From Rhodococcus sp. (in: high G+C Gram-positive bacteria) (lineage in GTDB: Bacteria; Actinomycetota; Actinomycetes; Mycobacteriales; Mycobacteriaceae), in NCBI RefSeq assembly GCF_023264675.1, contig NZ_JAHFVG010000022.1:24528-88527 (forward strand): 64,000 nt of DNA, read 5' to 3'. Position numbers and translations under genes: made by a program. A model generated the notes under the pieces. It saw nothing but the letters and a program-made list of their open reading frames with translations. It had not been told where the DNA came from and made no database searches. Shown here one piece after another: positions 17,153-26,201 of this stretch. The first letter of the stretch is position 1, and each line of letters starts with the position of its first letter.

Positions 17153-17536
17153 GATCTTGCTCCATGCTCGAACGATCCACGCCACGTCCGCCGCCTTCTC
17201 GTTCACCGCCGCCGAATCCACGAACTCGGCGGTCGCCCGGATGTCGGAGCGCCAGGAAAGCAGGCCGGTGCTGTCCTGCAGCACCGGCGCCCCCTTCGTG
17301 TCCTCCCGAACCTCGGTGCCCGTGTGAAACACCACAAGCACCGGCTTTCCCGGGCGGACCGACAACGTGATGCAGTCGCGACCGTCGAGCGCGTAGCTCG
17401 GGGAGTTCCATTTGATCCCCTCCGTCAGCGCCGGTCCGGCCTTCGACATCACTGCGCGAAGCGCTTCGACCGTCCCTCTCGGTCCTGCCTCTTGCGCATC
17501 GAGAAACGCCTGAACCGAGGCGAACGGTCGACTCAC
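17141..17536 (-). CDS. DUF1801 domain protein
   Basis: This 131-residue protein matches the DUF1801 (YdhG-like) pattern: helical start, then ALTEGIKWNSPSYAL, a beta region and a helical end. The fold resembles a small alpha/beta domain of unknown function. GTG 17536 gives the usual length; upstream codons look non-coding. It begins 7 bases after the upstream DUF6069 gene, so they form an operon. Its stop lies inside the second palindrome of the next gene. Confidence 0.75.
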   Translation of the reverse strand: MSRPFASVQAFLDAQEAGPRGTVEALRAVMSKAGPALTEGIKWNSPSYALDGRDCITLSVRPGKPVLVVFHTGTEVREDTKGAPVLQDSTGLLSWRSDIRATAEFVDSAAVNEKAADVAWIVRAWSKIVNQ

Positions 17537-17543
17537 GGAGTGA

Positions 17544-17993
17544 TCACGCCTCGCCGGCGGCGGTAATTCCCCGGTGCATCGCTTCCAGCCCCGCGGGAAC
17601 CACCACGGCGATGACCACGTGCATGAGCGAGAGCGCAGCGGTGCTCGCGGCATCGAAGTCGGCGGCAACCGTCATCGCAATCGTGGCGAGTGGCGCGACG
17701 AAACCGATCACCTGCGCGATTCTCACGATCGGGAGCCAGCGCAAGGACACCAGCGCCGCAATACCCATTCCCACCATCATCGGCACCACGGTCAACATCA
17801 CCACACCGCCGGGAGCAACAGCCATCGTCGTTCCGGCGTCGGTGAGCTCGAACGTTGCGCCGGCAGCGAGTCCGATCAGCCAGAGGACAAGGTTCACCAC
17901 CAGCGCGAACAGCGTCGAGAAGAGAACAGCGCGAGGACGACTCAGAGTGACGCCGGACAGTGTGCGCGGCGGTGAAAACGTGTGTTCGGTCAT
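17544..17993 (-). CDS. DUF6069-like four-helix membrane protein
   Basis: This 149-residue protein has four hydrophobic segments (about 22-45, 62-82, 88-112 and 125-142) and short loops, the layout of the DUF6069 family found in actinobacteria. The function is unknown. It is first in an operon with the DUF1801 gene, followed after 35 bases by the Clp_N regulator. ATG 17993 precedes a short polar N-terminus that runs directly into the first helix. Confidence 0.75.
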   Translation of the reverse strand: MTEHTFSPPRTLSGVTLSRPRAVLFSTLFALVVNLVLWLIGLAAGATFELTDAGTTMAVAPGGVVMLTVVPMMVGMGIAALVSLRWLPIVRIAQVIGFVAPLATIAMTVAADFDAASTAALSLMHVVIAVVVPAGLEAMHRGITAAGEA

Positions 17994-18174
17994 GGTCGAC
18001 TCCAGATGTTCGCTGAGGAATTTGCGCGGTCTCCAGGGTCGACTCGCCGACACCGAAAAACTAATCGTGCGCTGTCCCCAGCAAAGTTGGGCCTTCCTGC
18101 AGTAATCTCGCCGGAGAGCGAATCTGACGAGCGGTTCGTGTACGACACTGCGGCAGCGACAAGGGGGGCCTTCG

Positions 18175-20424
18175 ATGGATACGGAGGTCCAACCGATCCA
18201 CCGTGTGCTCGCCAGTGCTCCCCGATTCGTGGCGATGGCCTCCGTCGTCGTGGCTACGAGCGTGGTTTTCTACATCGGCGGCAGCTCCATCCGCTCGGTC
18301 GTCCTCGCGATGTTCGCGCTCGTATCGGTCGTGGCGATCAGCGTCGGCATCCGCCGGTTCAAGCCCGCAGACTCGACGTCGTGGTGGTGCCTGTTCGGCG
18401 CCGCGGCAATGTTCCTCATCGGAGTCGGACTGCGCGGCGACCCGACGATGTATCCCGTCGGCGTCACGGCGCTCTCCAACGCACTGACGCTCTCCGGCTA
18501 CGCCCTCATCGGCACAGCTCTTGCGCGCTGGATCCTCGAACGGAGATCCCGCGACGACCTCACCCCGCTGATCGACGCGGGCCTCATTGCACTCGGCGGC
18601 TTGTTCCTGTCGTGGGTATGGCTGATCTCCCCGCTGCTGAGCAGCAACATATCCACCGTGGTCGCTGTCATGAACGGCCTGTATCCGGCGATCGACGCCG
18701 GAATGATCACGCTCGTCCTCTACCTGTTGATCTCCTCGGAGCGCCGCAATCGATCGCTTCGCCTGCTCCTGGTGACACTGGTGTCGATCCTGGTCGGCGA
18801 CGTCGCCTACGCGTTCTTCCTCTCGCGTGATTCATCGATCTCGCCTGGATTGCTCGACGGCATCTACATCCTCGGGTACGCCTCGCTTGCGCTCGCTGCC
18901 CTCGATCCGCACATGGCAACGATGGCTCATCGCCATCGCGCTGCTCCGCGGCACCGTCGACGACGAGTCGCGTTCGTCATCGTGATGTTGGCCGTCTGCG
19001 CCGCGATTCTGGTGCTTGGATCGGCCGCATCCACCGCGGATCTCATCGTCAGATCGTCGCTGCTGTCGGCAATTCTCGTCGGCAGCTCACTGCGCGGCGA
19101 GCGTGCGATGAGCCTCATGGAACGAAGCGAGGACGACGCGCGCTACCGAGCCGCGCACGATGCGCTCACCGGGCTCCCCAACCGGACGATGCTCCCGTAC
19201 CAGTTCGGGCGCCTGGCGTCGTTGGACACCGTCGGCCGAATCTTCATCCTGTTCGTCGACCTCGACAACTTCAAGATGATCAACGACTCCTACGGCCACC
19301 GCGTCGGCGACGAGATGATCGCTGCGGCCGCACACCGCATTCGGTCCACCGTCCGGCCGTCGGACACCGTCGTCCGCTATGCAGGTGACGAATTCATCGT
19401 GATCGGCCGTTGCACGCGACCCGAGGTCGAAGAATTGGCACGATCGTTGATCGACCGAATCGCCGAGCCGTTCATTCTCAGCGCTGCCAGCGCCTACATC
19501 ACCGCATCGGTGGGAATCGCGGCGACGGAGAGCCGAAGCCGCGAGCTCGACGACCTCATCCGCGAAGCCGACACCGCGATGTACCACGCCAAATCACAGG
19601 GCGCCTCGCGATACGCGTTCTTCGACGAATCGCTTCGTGCATCCTCGACGGCCGCCATCGAAACCGCAACGGCTCTGCGCGGCGCCGTCCGCCGCGGCGA
19701 GCTCGAGGTGCACTACCAGCCCATCGTCATGACCTCCACTCGCGACACCGTCGTGTACGAGGCACTCGTGCGATGGAATCACGGTGGACGACTTCGCAAC
19801 CCGGGCGAATTCGTCGGGATCGCGGAATCGACCAATCTGATCGGTGAAATCGGCAACGAGGTACTGCGTACTGCGCTGCGCGACCTCGCCATCCTTCGCG
19901 AAGCCGGGCAAGACGTCACGATGTCGGTCAACATCTCGCCGATTCAGCTGCGCGACGATTCGCTCCCCGGGATCGTCGCCGAACTCCTTCTCGATTCAGG
20001 GCTTCAGGGCTCCGACCTTGCTCTCGAAGTCACCGAGACCGCACTGATCGACGATGTGTTCGCTGCCAAGCGAATCCTCGACCGACTCGCCGCGATGGAC
20101 GTGCTCATCGTCCTCGACGATTTCGGAGTCGGCTACTCGTCGCTGAGCCGACTGCGCGAACTTCCCATTGCCCTTCTCAAGATCGACCGCTCGTTCATCT
20201 CGGAGATCGGCCGAACCGAAGGCGGCGACTCGCTGGTCAGCGCGATCACCGCAATGGCACGAGCCCTCCCGGTCTCCATCGTCGCCGAGGGTGTCGAGAC
20301 CGAGCAGCAGGCTCACGCGATCGAGGCACTGCACTGCAGGTTCGCCCAGGGTTATCTGTACGGGCGACCCGCGCCGCTCGAGCACTGGCTCAAGCAGGGC
20401 GCGCAGTCCGCCGCGCTGCGGTAG
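18175..20424 (+). CDS. Membrane GGDEF-EAL cyclic-di-GMP protein
   Basis: This protein has 749 residues. About eight to ten membrane helices fill residues 15-305 and form a putative sensor. A diguanylate cyclase domain follows, with the signature read as Ala403-Gly-Asp-Glu-Phe407 (AGDEF), and then an EAL phosphodiesterase domain with Glu529-Ala-Leu, VTET, LDDFGVGYSS, KIDRS and AEGVE. All EAL metal and base residues appear present. AGDEF variants can still be active as cyclases. The protein should set or read cyclic-di-GMP in response to a membrane signal. The ribosome site AAGGGGGG precedes ATG 18175. It resembles actinobacterial MASE-type bifunctional enzymes. Confidence 0.92.
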   Translation: MDTEVQPIHRVLASAPRFVAMASVVVATSVVFYIGGSSIRSVVLAMFALVSVVAISVGIRRFKPADSTSWWCLFGAAAMFLIGVGLRGDPTMYPVGVTALSNALTLSGYALIGTALARWILERRSRDDLTPLIDAGLIALGGLFLSWVWLISPLLSSNISTVVAVMNGLYPAIDAGMITLVLYLLISSERRNRSLRLLLVTLVSILVGDVAYAFFLSRDSSISPGLLDGIYILGYASLALAALDPHMATMAHRHRAAPRHRRRRVAFVIVMLAVCAAILVLGSAASTADLIVRSSLLSAILVGSSLRGERAMSLMERSEDDARYRAAHDALTGLPNRTMLPYQFGRLASLDTVGRIFILFVDLDNFKMINDSYGHRVGDEMIAAAAHRIRSTVRPSDTVVRYAGDEFIVIGRCTRPEVEELARSLIDRIAEPFILSAASAYITASVGIAATESRSRELDDLIREADTAMYHAKSQGASRYAFFDESLRASSTAAIETATALRGAVRRGELEVHYQPIVMTSTRDTVVYEALVRWNHGGRLRNPGEFVGIAESTNLIGEIGNEVLRTALRDLAILREAGQDVTMSVNISPIQLRDDSLPGIVAELLLDSGLQGSDLALEVTETALIDDVFAAKRILDRLAAMDVLIVLDDFGVGYSSLSRLRELPIALLKIDRSFISEIGRTEGGDSLVSAITAMARALPVSIVAEGVETEQQAHAIEALHCRFAQGYLYGRPAPLEHWLKQGAQSAALR

Positions 20425-20434
20425 CGTCTGGCCG

Positions 20435-22372
20435 GTGGGCCCGAAACGATGGACCGTAGCTGCCTGTGCTCTGGTGCTGATTCCGATCACAGCATGCGGG
20501 CAATCCGACGACGACGCCGATGCGCAGGCGTGCCTGACCGGGGGTACCTCGGCTTCGGCCGCCACGTCGACCGCCGGCACTGACCGAACGGGCAGCAGCG
20601 ACGGAACGGGCAGCGGCGACATAGCGACCAATCCCGAAATAGCTACGGGCTATCGATCGGGCATGGAACCCGTCGATACCGCGAACTATGCCGTCTCGAC
20701 GGCGAACCCGGTGTCGACCAAGGCCGCGTGCGACGTTCTGCGCGACGGGGGAACGGCGGCCGATGCACTCATCGCCGCACAGACCGTGCTCGGCTTGGTC
20801 GAACCGCAGTCTTCCGGCATCGGCGGCGGCGCCTTCCTGCTCTACTACGATGCAGCCTCGGGCGATGTGCAAGCGTACGACGGCCGAGAGGTGGCACCCG
20901 CCGCCGCTACCGGTGACTATCTGCGGTGGATCGACGACACCGATCGGACTGTGCCGCAGCCGGATGCACGATCGAGTGGACGATCCATCGGGGTACCGGG
21001 TGTGCTGCGAATGCTGGAGCAGGCGCACACCGAGCACGGCAAGCAGGACTGGTCGACACTGTTCCAACCTGCAGTGTCCATAGCCGACGACGGATTCGCG
21101 ATCAGTCCGCGCATGGCGCAGTCCATCGCCGAGTCGGCCCCGAAGTTGGCGCTCGATCCCGAGTCGAAGGACTATTTCCTCGAACCGGACGGAACCCCGA
21201 AATCCGCGGGTACCGTCCTGAACAATCCGTCGATGTCGAAGACACTGTCCACCATCGCATCCGGCGGCGCCGACGCGTTCTACACCGGCGACATCGCTGC
21301 GGCCATCGTCGAGAAGACCTCCGACACCACTGCCGGGCGCACACCCGGTCTGATCACTCTCGACGACCTGGCGGGGTACGAGGCACGCACACGAACCGCC
21401 ATCTGCACGCCGTACCGCGGCAGCGACATCTGCGGGATGCCAGGGCCGTCGTCGGGCGGCATCGCCGTCGCCTCGACGCTGGGCATTCTCTCGAACTTCG
21501 ACCTCGCGCGCTATGCACCGTCCGCCATGGACGCGAACGGCGGAACCCCGAGTGCCGAGGGCGTACACCTGATCTCGGAGGCCGAGCGACTTGCTTACGC
21601 GGACAGAGATTTCTACGTTGCCGATCCGGATTTCGTACCGCTTCCCGGAGGATCTCCCGATGCCCTCCTCGACCAGAAGTACCTGGCCGAGCGAGCCGCT
21701 CTGATCGATCCACAACGCAGCATGGGTACAGCCGTCCACGGCGATTTCGGGCCGGTACAGTTCGCGTCGTCCACCGACCCCGAGCACGGCACAAGCCATA
21801 TCTCCATCGTCGACAGCTACGGCAACGCTGCGTCGATGACCACCACCGTCGAGTCGGCATTCGGCTCGTTCCACATGGTCGACGGCTTCCTGCTCAACAA
21901 CCAGCTCACCGACTTCTCCGCCGAACCCGCAGCGCCGGACGGCACTCCGCTCGCCAACCGCGTCGAACCGGGCAAGCGCCCACGAAGTTCGATGGCGCCG
22001 ACGCTGGTGTTCGACACCGCCGACGACGGCACACGCGGCGACCTCTCCCTCGTCGCCGGGTCACCGGGTGGATCGGTGATCATTCAGTTCGTCGTCAAAA
22101 CGCTCGTCGGGATTCTCGACTGGGGCATGAACCCGCAGCAGGCCGTGTCGATGGTGGACTTCGGTGCCGCCAATTCGCCCTCCACCAATTACGGCGGCGA
22201 GCATCCCAACGTCACGGGCCCGGACGATCCCGTCGTGAAGCAGTTGGAGCAGTGGGGACACCAGGTGTCGACGGCAGATCAGTCGAGCGGACTCAGTGCG
22301 CTGCAACGAACCGGCGACGGCTGGACCGGCGGCGCGGATCCGCGCCGCGAAGGCATCGTGCTCGGCGGCTAG
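20435..22372 (+). CDS. ggt: Gamma-glutamyltransferase lipoprotein
   Basis: This 645-residue Ntn hydrolase precursor has a signal ending ITAC, a lipobox, followed by a Ser/Thr/Gly-rich linker. The large subunit follows, and the autoprocessing site is HGTSHISIVD, where Thr453 becomes the N-terminal nucleophile of the small subunit. The GSPGGSVIIQFV segment forms the oxyanion region. It cleaves glutathione, mycothiol-like or other gamma-glutamyl compounds outside the membrane. The start is GTG 20435, just 10 bases after the cyclic-di-GMP gene, giving a compact signal peptide. It converges on kdpE with a 4-base overlap. Confidence 0.93.
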   Translation: MGPKRWTVAACALVLIPITACGQSDDDADAQACLTGGTSASAATSTAGTDRTGSSDGTGSGDIATNPEIATGYRSGMEPVDTANYAVSTANPVSTKAACDVLRDGGTAADALIAAQTVLGLVEPQSSGIGGGAFLLYYDAASGDVQAYDGREVAPAAATGDYLRWIDDTDRTVPQPDARSSGRSIGVPGVLRMLEQAHTEHGKQDWSTLFQPAVSIADDGFAISPRMAQSIAESAPKLALDPESKDYFLEPDGTPKSAGTVLNNPSMSKTLSTIASGGADAFYTGDIAAAIVEKTSDTTAGRTPGLITLDDLAGYEARTRTAICTPYRGSDICGMPGPSSGGIAVASTLGILSNFDLARYAPSAMDANGGTPSAEGVHLISEAERLAYADRDFYVADPDFVPLPGGSPDALLDQKYLAERAALIDPQRSMGTAVHGDFGPVQFASSTDPEHGTSHISIVDSYGNAASMTTTVESAFGSFHMVDGFLLNNQLTDFSAEPAAPDGTPLANRVEPGKRPRSSMAPTLVFDTADDGTRGDLSLVAGSPGGSVIIQFVVKTLVGILDWGMNPQQAVSMVDFGAANSPSTNYGGEHPNVTGPDDPVVKQLEQWGHQVSTADQSSGLSALQRTGDGWTGGADPRREGIVLGG

Positions 22373-23052
22373 ACGAGCCGGTAGCCCATGCCCGTCTCGG
22401 TCAGCAGGTGCCGCGGATGCGAGGGGTCGTCTTCGAGTTTCTGGCGTAGCTGACCGAGATAGATGCGCAGGTAGTGCGTCTCGCGCTCGTGCCGTGGCCC
22501 CCACACGGTCTGCAGTATCTCCCGCTGCGACACCAACTTTCCGCGATTGCGCGCCAGCAACTCGAGCACGCCCCATTCGGTGCGGGTGAGGTGTACGTTC
22601 TCGCCGCGGCGGGTGACGGTCTTGGATGCCAGGTCGATGGTGAACGAATCCGTCTCCACCACAGCCTCGCCCGCCGCGTGCGGGCCGCGGCGCAGCGCTG
22701 CACGAAGCCGAGCCAACAGCTCGTCCATCCCGAAGGGCTTGGTGACGAAATCGTCCGCCCCGGCATCGAGCGCCTCGACCGTGTCCGCGGAATCGGTTCT
22801 CGCCGAGAGCACCACGATCGGAACATCGGTCCACCCTCGAAGTCCGGCGATCACGTCGATCCCGTCGAAATCCGGCAGACCGAGATCGAGGAGAACGATC
22901 TCCGGGTGAAAGTTCGCAGCACTACGCAGCGCCTCGGCGCCGGACGCTGCCGTCGCCACTTCGTAGCCGCGAACGTTGAGATTGATCCGAAGCGCACGCA
23001 CGATCTGCGGTTCGTCGTCGACGACGAGGATGCGGATCTTCGGTGCCGTCAC
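22369..23052 (-). CDS. kdpE: KdpE response regulator
   Basis: This 227-residue OmpR-type regulator has a receiver domain with the acidic pair Asp12-Asp13, phosphoacceptor Asp56 in LLDLGLPD, and Lys in VTKPFG. A winged-helix DNA-binding domain ends HYLRIYLGQLRQKLE, with LTETGMGYRLV at the C-terminus. It should activate kdpFABC under potassium limitation. It overlaps kdpD by 4 bases (ATGA), as usual for this pair. It is the last gene of the kdp operon. Confidence 0.95.
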   Translation of the reverse strand: MTAPKIRILVVDDEPQIVRALRINLNVRGYEVATAASGAEALRSAANFHPEIVLLDLGLPDFDGIDVIAGLRGWTDVPIVVLSARTDSADTVEALDAGADDFVTKPFGMDELLARLRAALRRGPHAAGEAVVETDSFTIDLASKTVTRRGENVHLTRTEWGVLELLARNRGKLVSQREILQTVWGPRHERETHYLRIYLGQLRQKLEDDPSHPRHLLTETGMGYRLV

Positions 23053-25523
23053 GGTACCTGCAACTCGGCGGCGCTCAGTTCGACGGTGACGGTCAATCCG
23101 CCGCCGGGGGTGTCCGACGCTTCGACGGTCCCGCCCATCGCCTCGACGAAGCCGCGAACGACCGAGAGCCCCAAACCGACACCGACCGAGGTATTTCGGT
23201 CACCGAGGCGTTGGAAGGCGTCGAACATGGTGGCCTTGGCACCCGCTGCGATACCCGGCCCACCGTCCGCGACAGCGATCGAGACGCGCTCGCCGAACTG
23301 TGTTGCGCTGATCCTGATCTCGCTGGCCGGTGCGTGCCGAACGCTGTTGTCCACCACGTTGGCAATCACGCGTTCGAGTAGGCCGATGTCCGCGAGCACC
23401 GCGGTCTCGCCGACGTCGATCCGAACGTTGTCGGCCGTTGCCGTGCTTCCGACCAGTGCTCGCTGCACCGCGTCCTCGACGTACACCGGTTGCAGCGTCG
23501 GCCGCACCGCGCCCGCCTGCAGGCGCGAGGAATCGAGCAGATTGCCCACGAGAGAGGTCAACTGATCGGTCGACTCGTCGATGGTCGCGACCAACTCGGC
23601 GGTGTCCTGCGCCGAGAACTCGACGTCGGTACTGCGAAGCGAGGACGACGCCGCTTTCACCGCCGCGAGAGGAGTGCGCAGATCGTGGCTGACCGCGGAC
23701 AGCAGTGCCCGTCTCAGTACGTCCGCTTCCGCGAGAGCGCTTGCCCGGCTTGCTTCCTCGGTAAGTCTCGACTGGCGCACCAGCCCCGCGGCCTGATTGG
23801 CAACCGCCGTCAACACTCGGCGGTCGTGGGCAGCGGTGGCTGCGCCCGCAAGCAGCATCGTGAACTCACCTCCGGGTGCGTCGATCGCCGTATCGGCATC
23901 CTCGGCGAGGGCGGGTGGCGATTCCCCGACGGCGCCGACAGTCTCACCCGTCGACTCCTCGACGAGAGCGACGGCCCGCTGCCCATAGGTCTCGCGCACC
24001 CGGCCCAGAAGTGCGTCGAGATCACCTCCGCGCAGGACGGTTCCGGCGAACAGTGTCAGCAACTCGGCTTCCTGGGATGCACGCCGAGCCTCCCGCGCAC
24101 GCCTGGCCGCGGCGTCGACCAGTGCTGCGACGGCGACGGCGACGATGAGCAGCACTATCGTCACGACGAAGTTCTCGGGCTCGGCAACGGTGAGACTGTA
24201 GCGCGGGGCGGTGAAGAAGAAGTTGAGCAGGAATCCGGCGATCAGCGCCGACAATGCCGCGGGTGCAACGCCGCCCAGCAGCGCGACACACAGCACGACC
24301 ATGAAGAACAGCGCACTTTCGCCACTCGAATCGAACTGTGGATCGACCAGCGCCAGCACCGCCGACGCCCCGCACGGGACGAGGACGGCGGCCAGCCACG
24401 CGAGAATGCGTCGTCGGCCTGCATCGACCTGAAGTCGAACGCGACGAGCACGCTCGTCGTGGGTGACCATGTGGACGTCGATCTTTCCCGAGTTCTGGAC
24501 CACCGCGGCTCCGATCCCCTCGTCGAGGATCCGCGCGGCGCGTGAGCGTCTGGAGGTACCGATGACCAACTGCGTCGCGTTCACTCCGCGGGCGAAGTCG
24601 AGCAACGTCGCGGGCACGTTGTCGCCGACCACGCTGTGCATGCTGGCGCCGAGAGAGACTGCAAGCGTGCGCACGTTGCCCATCTGCGGCGCGGACACCC
24701 CGGCCAATCCGTCGCCGCGCACGATGTGCAGCACCATCAGTTCCGCACTCGACCTCGACGCGATGCGGCTGGCGCGCCTGACCAACGTGTCCGACTCGGG
24801 GCCACCGGTCACTGCCACCACCACGCGTTCACGCGCCTCCCACGTGTCGGTTATGTGATTGTCCTTGCGATACTTCACCAGTGCCGCATCGACCTGGTCG
24901 GCGATCCAGAGCAGCGAGAGCTCACGCAGCGCGGTGAGGTTGCCGGGTCTGAAGTAGTTGCTCATGGCCGCATCGATCTTGTCGGATGCATAGATGTTGC
25001 CGTGGGCGAGTCTGCGTCGCAATGCTTCCGGAGTGATGTCGACGAGCTCGACCTGGGCTGCGGCGCGAACGACGCTGTCCGGAACCGTCTCTCGTTGAAC
25101 GATCCCGGTGATCTGTTCCACTACGTCGTTGAGCGACTCGAGATGCTGCACGTTGACGGTGGAGATCACGTCGAGGCCGCCCGCGAGAAGTTCCGCGACA
25201 TCCTGCCAGCGCTTCTCGTGCCGCGAGCCCGGGGTGTTGGTGTGCGCGAGCTCGTCCACCAGAACCAGATCAGGACGCCGGCGCAGCACTGCAAGCACAT
25301 CCAGTTCACGGTTCACCGTCCCGCGATATTCGATCTCGAGAGGCGGGACCGGTTCGATTCCTTCCAGAGCGGCAGCCGTCCGCCGGCGACCGTGAGTCTC
25401 GACGAGCGCCGCGACGACGTCGCAGCCTCTGCCACTGCGCCGGTGGGCCTCCTCGAGCATCGCCAGTGTCTTCCCGACGCCCGGGGCCGCGCCGAGATAG
25501 ATCCGCAGCTCACCCTGTCCCAT
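23049..25523 (-). CDS. kdpD: KdpD potassium-sensing histidine kinase
   Basis: This protein has 824 residues. It has the KdpD-specific N-terminal domain with Walker A GAAPGVGKT (11-19) and DELAHTNTPGSRHEKRWQD, then a USP-like domain. Three to four membrane helices lie around 370-480 (for example SALFFMVVLCVALLGG). A GAF-like region, the phosphoacceptor His613 in SAVSHDLRTPL, and the N and G boxes VVDNSVRH and GVGLGLSVV follow. ATG 25523 has AGAGAGGA 7 bases upstream. It is translated in line with kdpC and coupled to kdpE. Confidence 0.95.
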   Translation of the reverse strand: MGQGELRIYLGAAPGVGKTLAMLEEAHRRSGRGCDVVAALVETHGRRRTAAALEGIEPVPPLEIEYRGTVNRELDVLAVLRRRPDLVLVDELAHTNTPGSRHEKRWQDVAELLAGGLDVISTVNVQHLESLNDVVEQITGIVQRETVPDSVVRAAAQVELVDITPEALRRRLAHGNIYASDKIDAAMSNYFRPGNLTALRELSLLWIADQVDAALVKYRKDNHITDTWEARERVVVAVTGGPESDTLVRRASRIASRSSAELMVLHIVRGDGLAGVSAPQMGNVRTLAVSLGASMHSVVGDNVPATLLDFARGVNATQLVIGTSRRSRAARILDEGIGAAVVQNSGKIDVHMVTHDERARRVRLQVDAGRRRILAWLAAVLVPCGASAVLALVDPQFDSSGESALFFMVVLCVALLGGVAPAALSALIAGFLLNFFFTAPRYSLTVAEPENFVVTIVLLIVAVAVAALVDAAARRAREARRASQEAELLTLFAGTVLRGGDLDALLGRVRETYGQRAVALVEESTGETVGAVGESPPALAEDADTAIDAPGGEFTMLLAGAATAAHDRRVLTAVANQAAGLVRQSRLTEEASRASALAEADVLRRALLSAVSHDLRTPLAAVKAASSSLRSTDVEFSAQDTAELVATIDESTDQLTSLVGNLLDSSRLQAGAVRPTLQPVYVEDAVQRALVGSTATADNVRIDVGETAVLADIGLLERVIANVVDNSVRHAPASEIRISATQFGERVSIAVADGGPGIAAGAKATMFDAFQRLGDRNTSVGVGLGLSVVRGFVEAMGGTVEASDTPGGGLTVTVELSAAELQVP

Positions 25524-25538
25524 GCGTCGGTCCTCTCT

Positions 25539-25584
25539 GATCCACACGGCGGTCGATCACACGGCGGTCAATCACACGGAGGGC
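25539..25584. repeat. Three 15-16-base repeats between kdpC and kdpD
   Basis: GATCCACACGGCGGTC, GATCACACGGCGGTC and AATCACACGGAGGGC follow one another. The last includes the kdpC stop and final codons; the first lies 16 bases from the kdpD start. A recent local duplication that lengthened the spacer is the simplest explanation. Confidence 0.6.
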
Positions 25585-26200
25585 CGGTGAGGCCGAGAGC
25601 TACGTTCAGCTCCGGTACATCGACCACCGTTTCCCCGAGTACACCGTACTGCGGCCCGTCCGTGTGCTCGCTCACCAACGCCTCGACCTCCGATTCGCTC
25701 ATCCCGTTGACCTGCGCCACCCGCGCTACCTGAATGGCAGCGTAGGCAGGGCTGATGTGCGGATCCACGCCCGATCCTGACCCGGTGACGGCGTCGACCG
25801 GCACGGCGGCGGGGTCGACGTTCTCGCGCGCTGCGATGTGAGCGCGCCGCTGCGTCACGAACGACGCCAGCAGTTCGCTGCTCGGACCGAGATTGGTGGG
25901 AAGGGCCGCTGACGGGTCGCCCGGCGCGAACGCGTCGTCGTCGGCAACGGACCCCGTCGTGCGAAGGTGAAAGTACGGATCGGGTTGCCCCTCCGGAACC
26001 TGTGGATCGACGCCGATCAACGAACTCCCGACGACGCAGCCGTTCCGGTCCACCAGCGTCGAGCCCTCGGCCGAGTGCGTGTCGAGTCTGCTGATGGCCC
26101 AGACGGCGGCCGGGTAGGCGATCCCGAGGATGACGGTGAACGCCGCGAGTACGGCGAACCCGGCGAGCATCTGACGTAAGAATCCTTGTGCGAACCGCAT
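25568..26200 (-). CDS. kdpC: KdpC subunit of the potassium ATPase
   Basis: This 210-residue protein has one N-terminal membrane helix (LAGFAVLAAFTVILGIAYPAAVW) and a periplasmic-side domain. The family segments VVGSSLIG, PYFHLR and the strongly conserved TGSGSGVDPHISP are present. It stabilises the KdpFABC complex. The acidic stretch VADDDAFAPGD is a little unusual but within family variation. It begins 1 base after the kdpB stop. Confidence 0.95.
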   Translation of the reverse strand: MRFAQGFLRQMLAGFAVLAAFTVILGIAYPAAVWAISRLDTHSAEGSTLVDRNGCVVGSSLIGVDPQVPEGQPDPYFHLRTTGSVADDDAFAPGDPSAALPTNLGPSSELLASFVTQRRAHIAARENVDPAAVPVDAVTGSGSGVDPHISPAYAAIQVARVAQVNGMSESEVEALVSEHTDGPQYGVLGETVVDVPELNVALGLTGPPCD

Positions 26201-26201
26201 G

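Noticed and set aside
20390-21874. 494-residue minus-strand frame opposite gamma-glutamyltransferase
   Set aside because: No domain character, no ribosome site, and the opposite strand encodes a full Ntn hydrolase.
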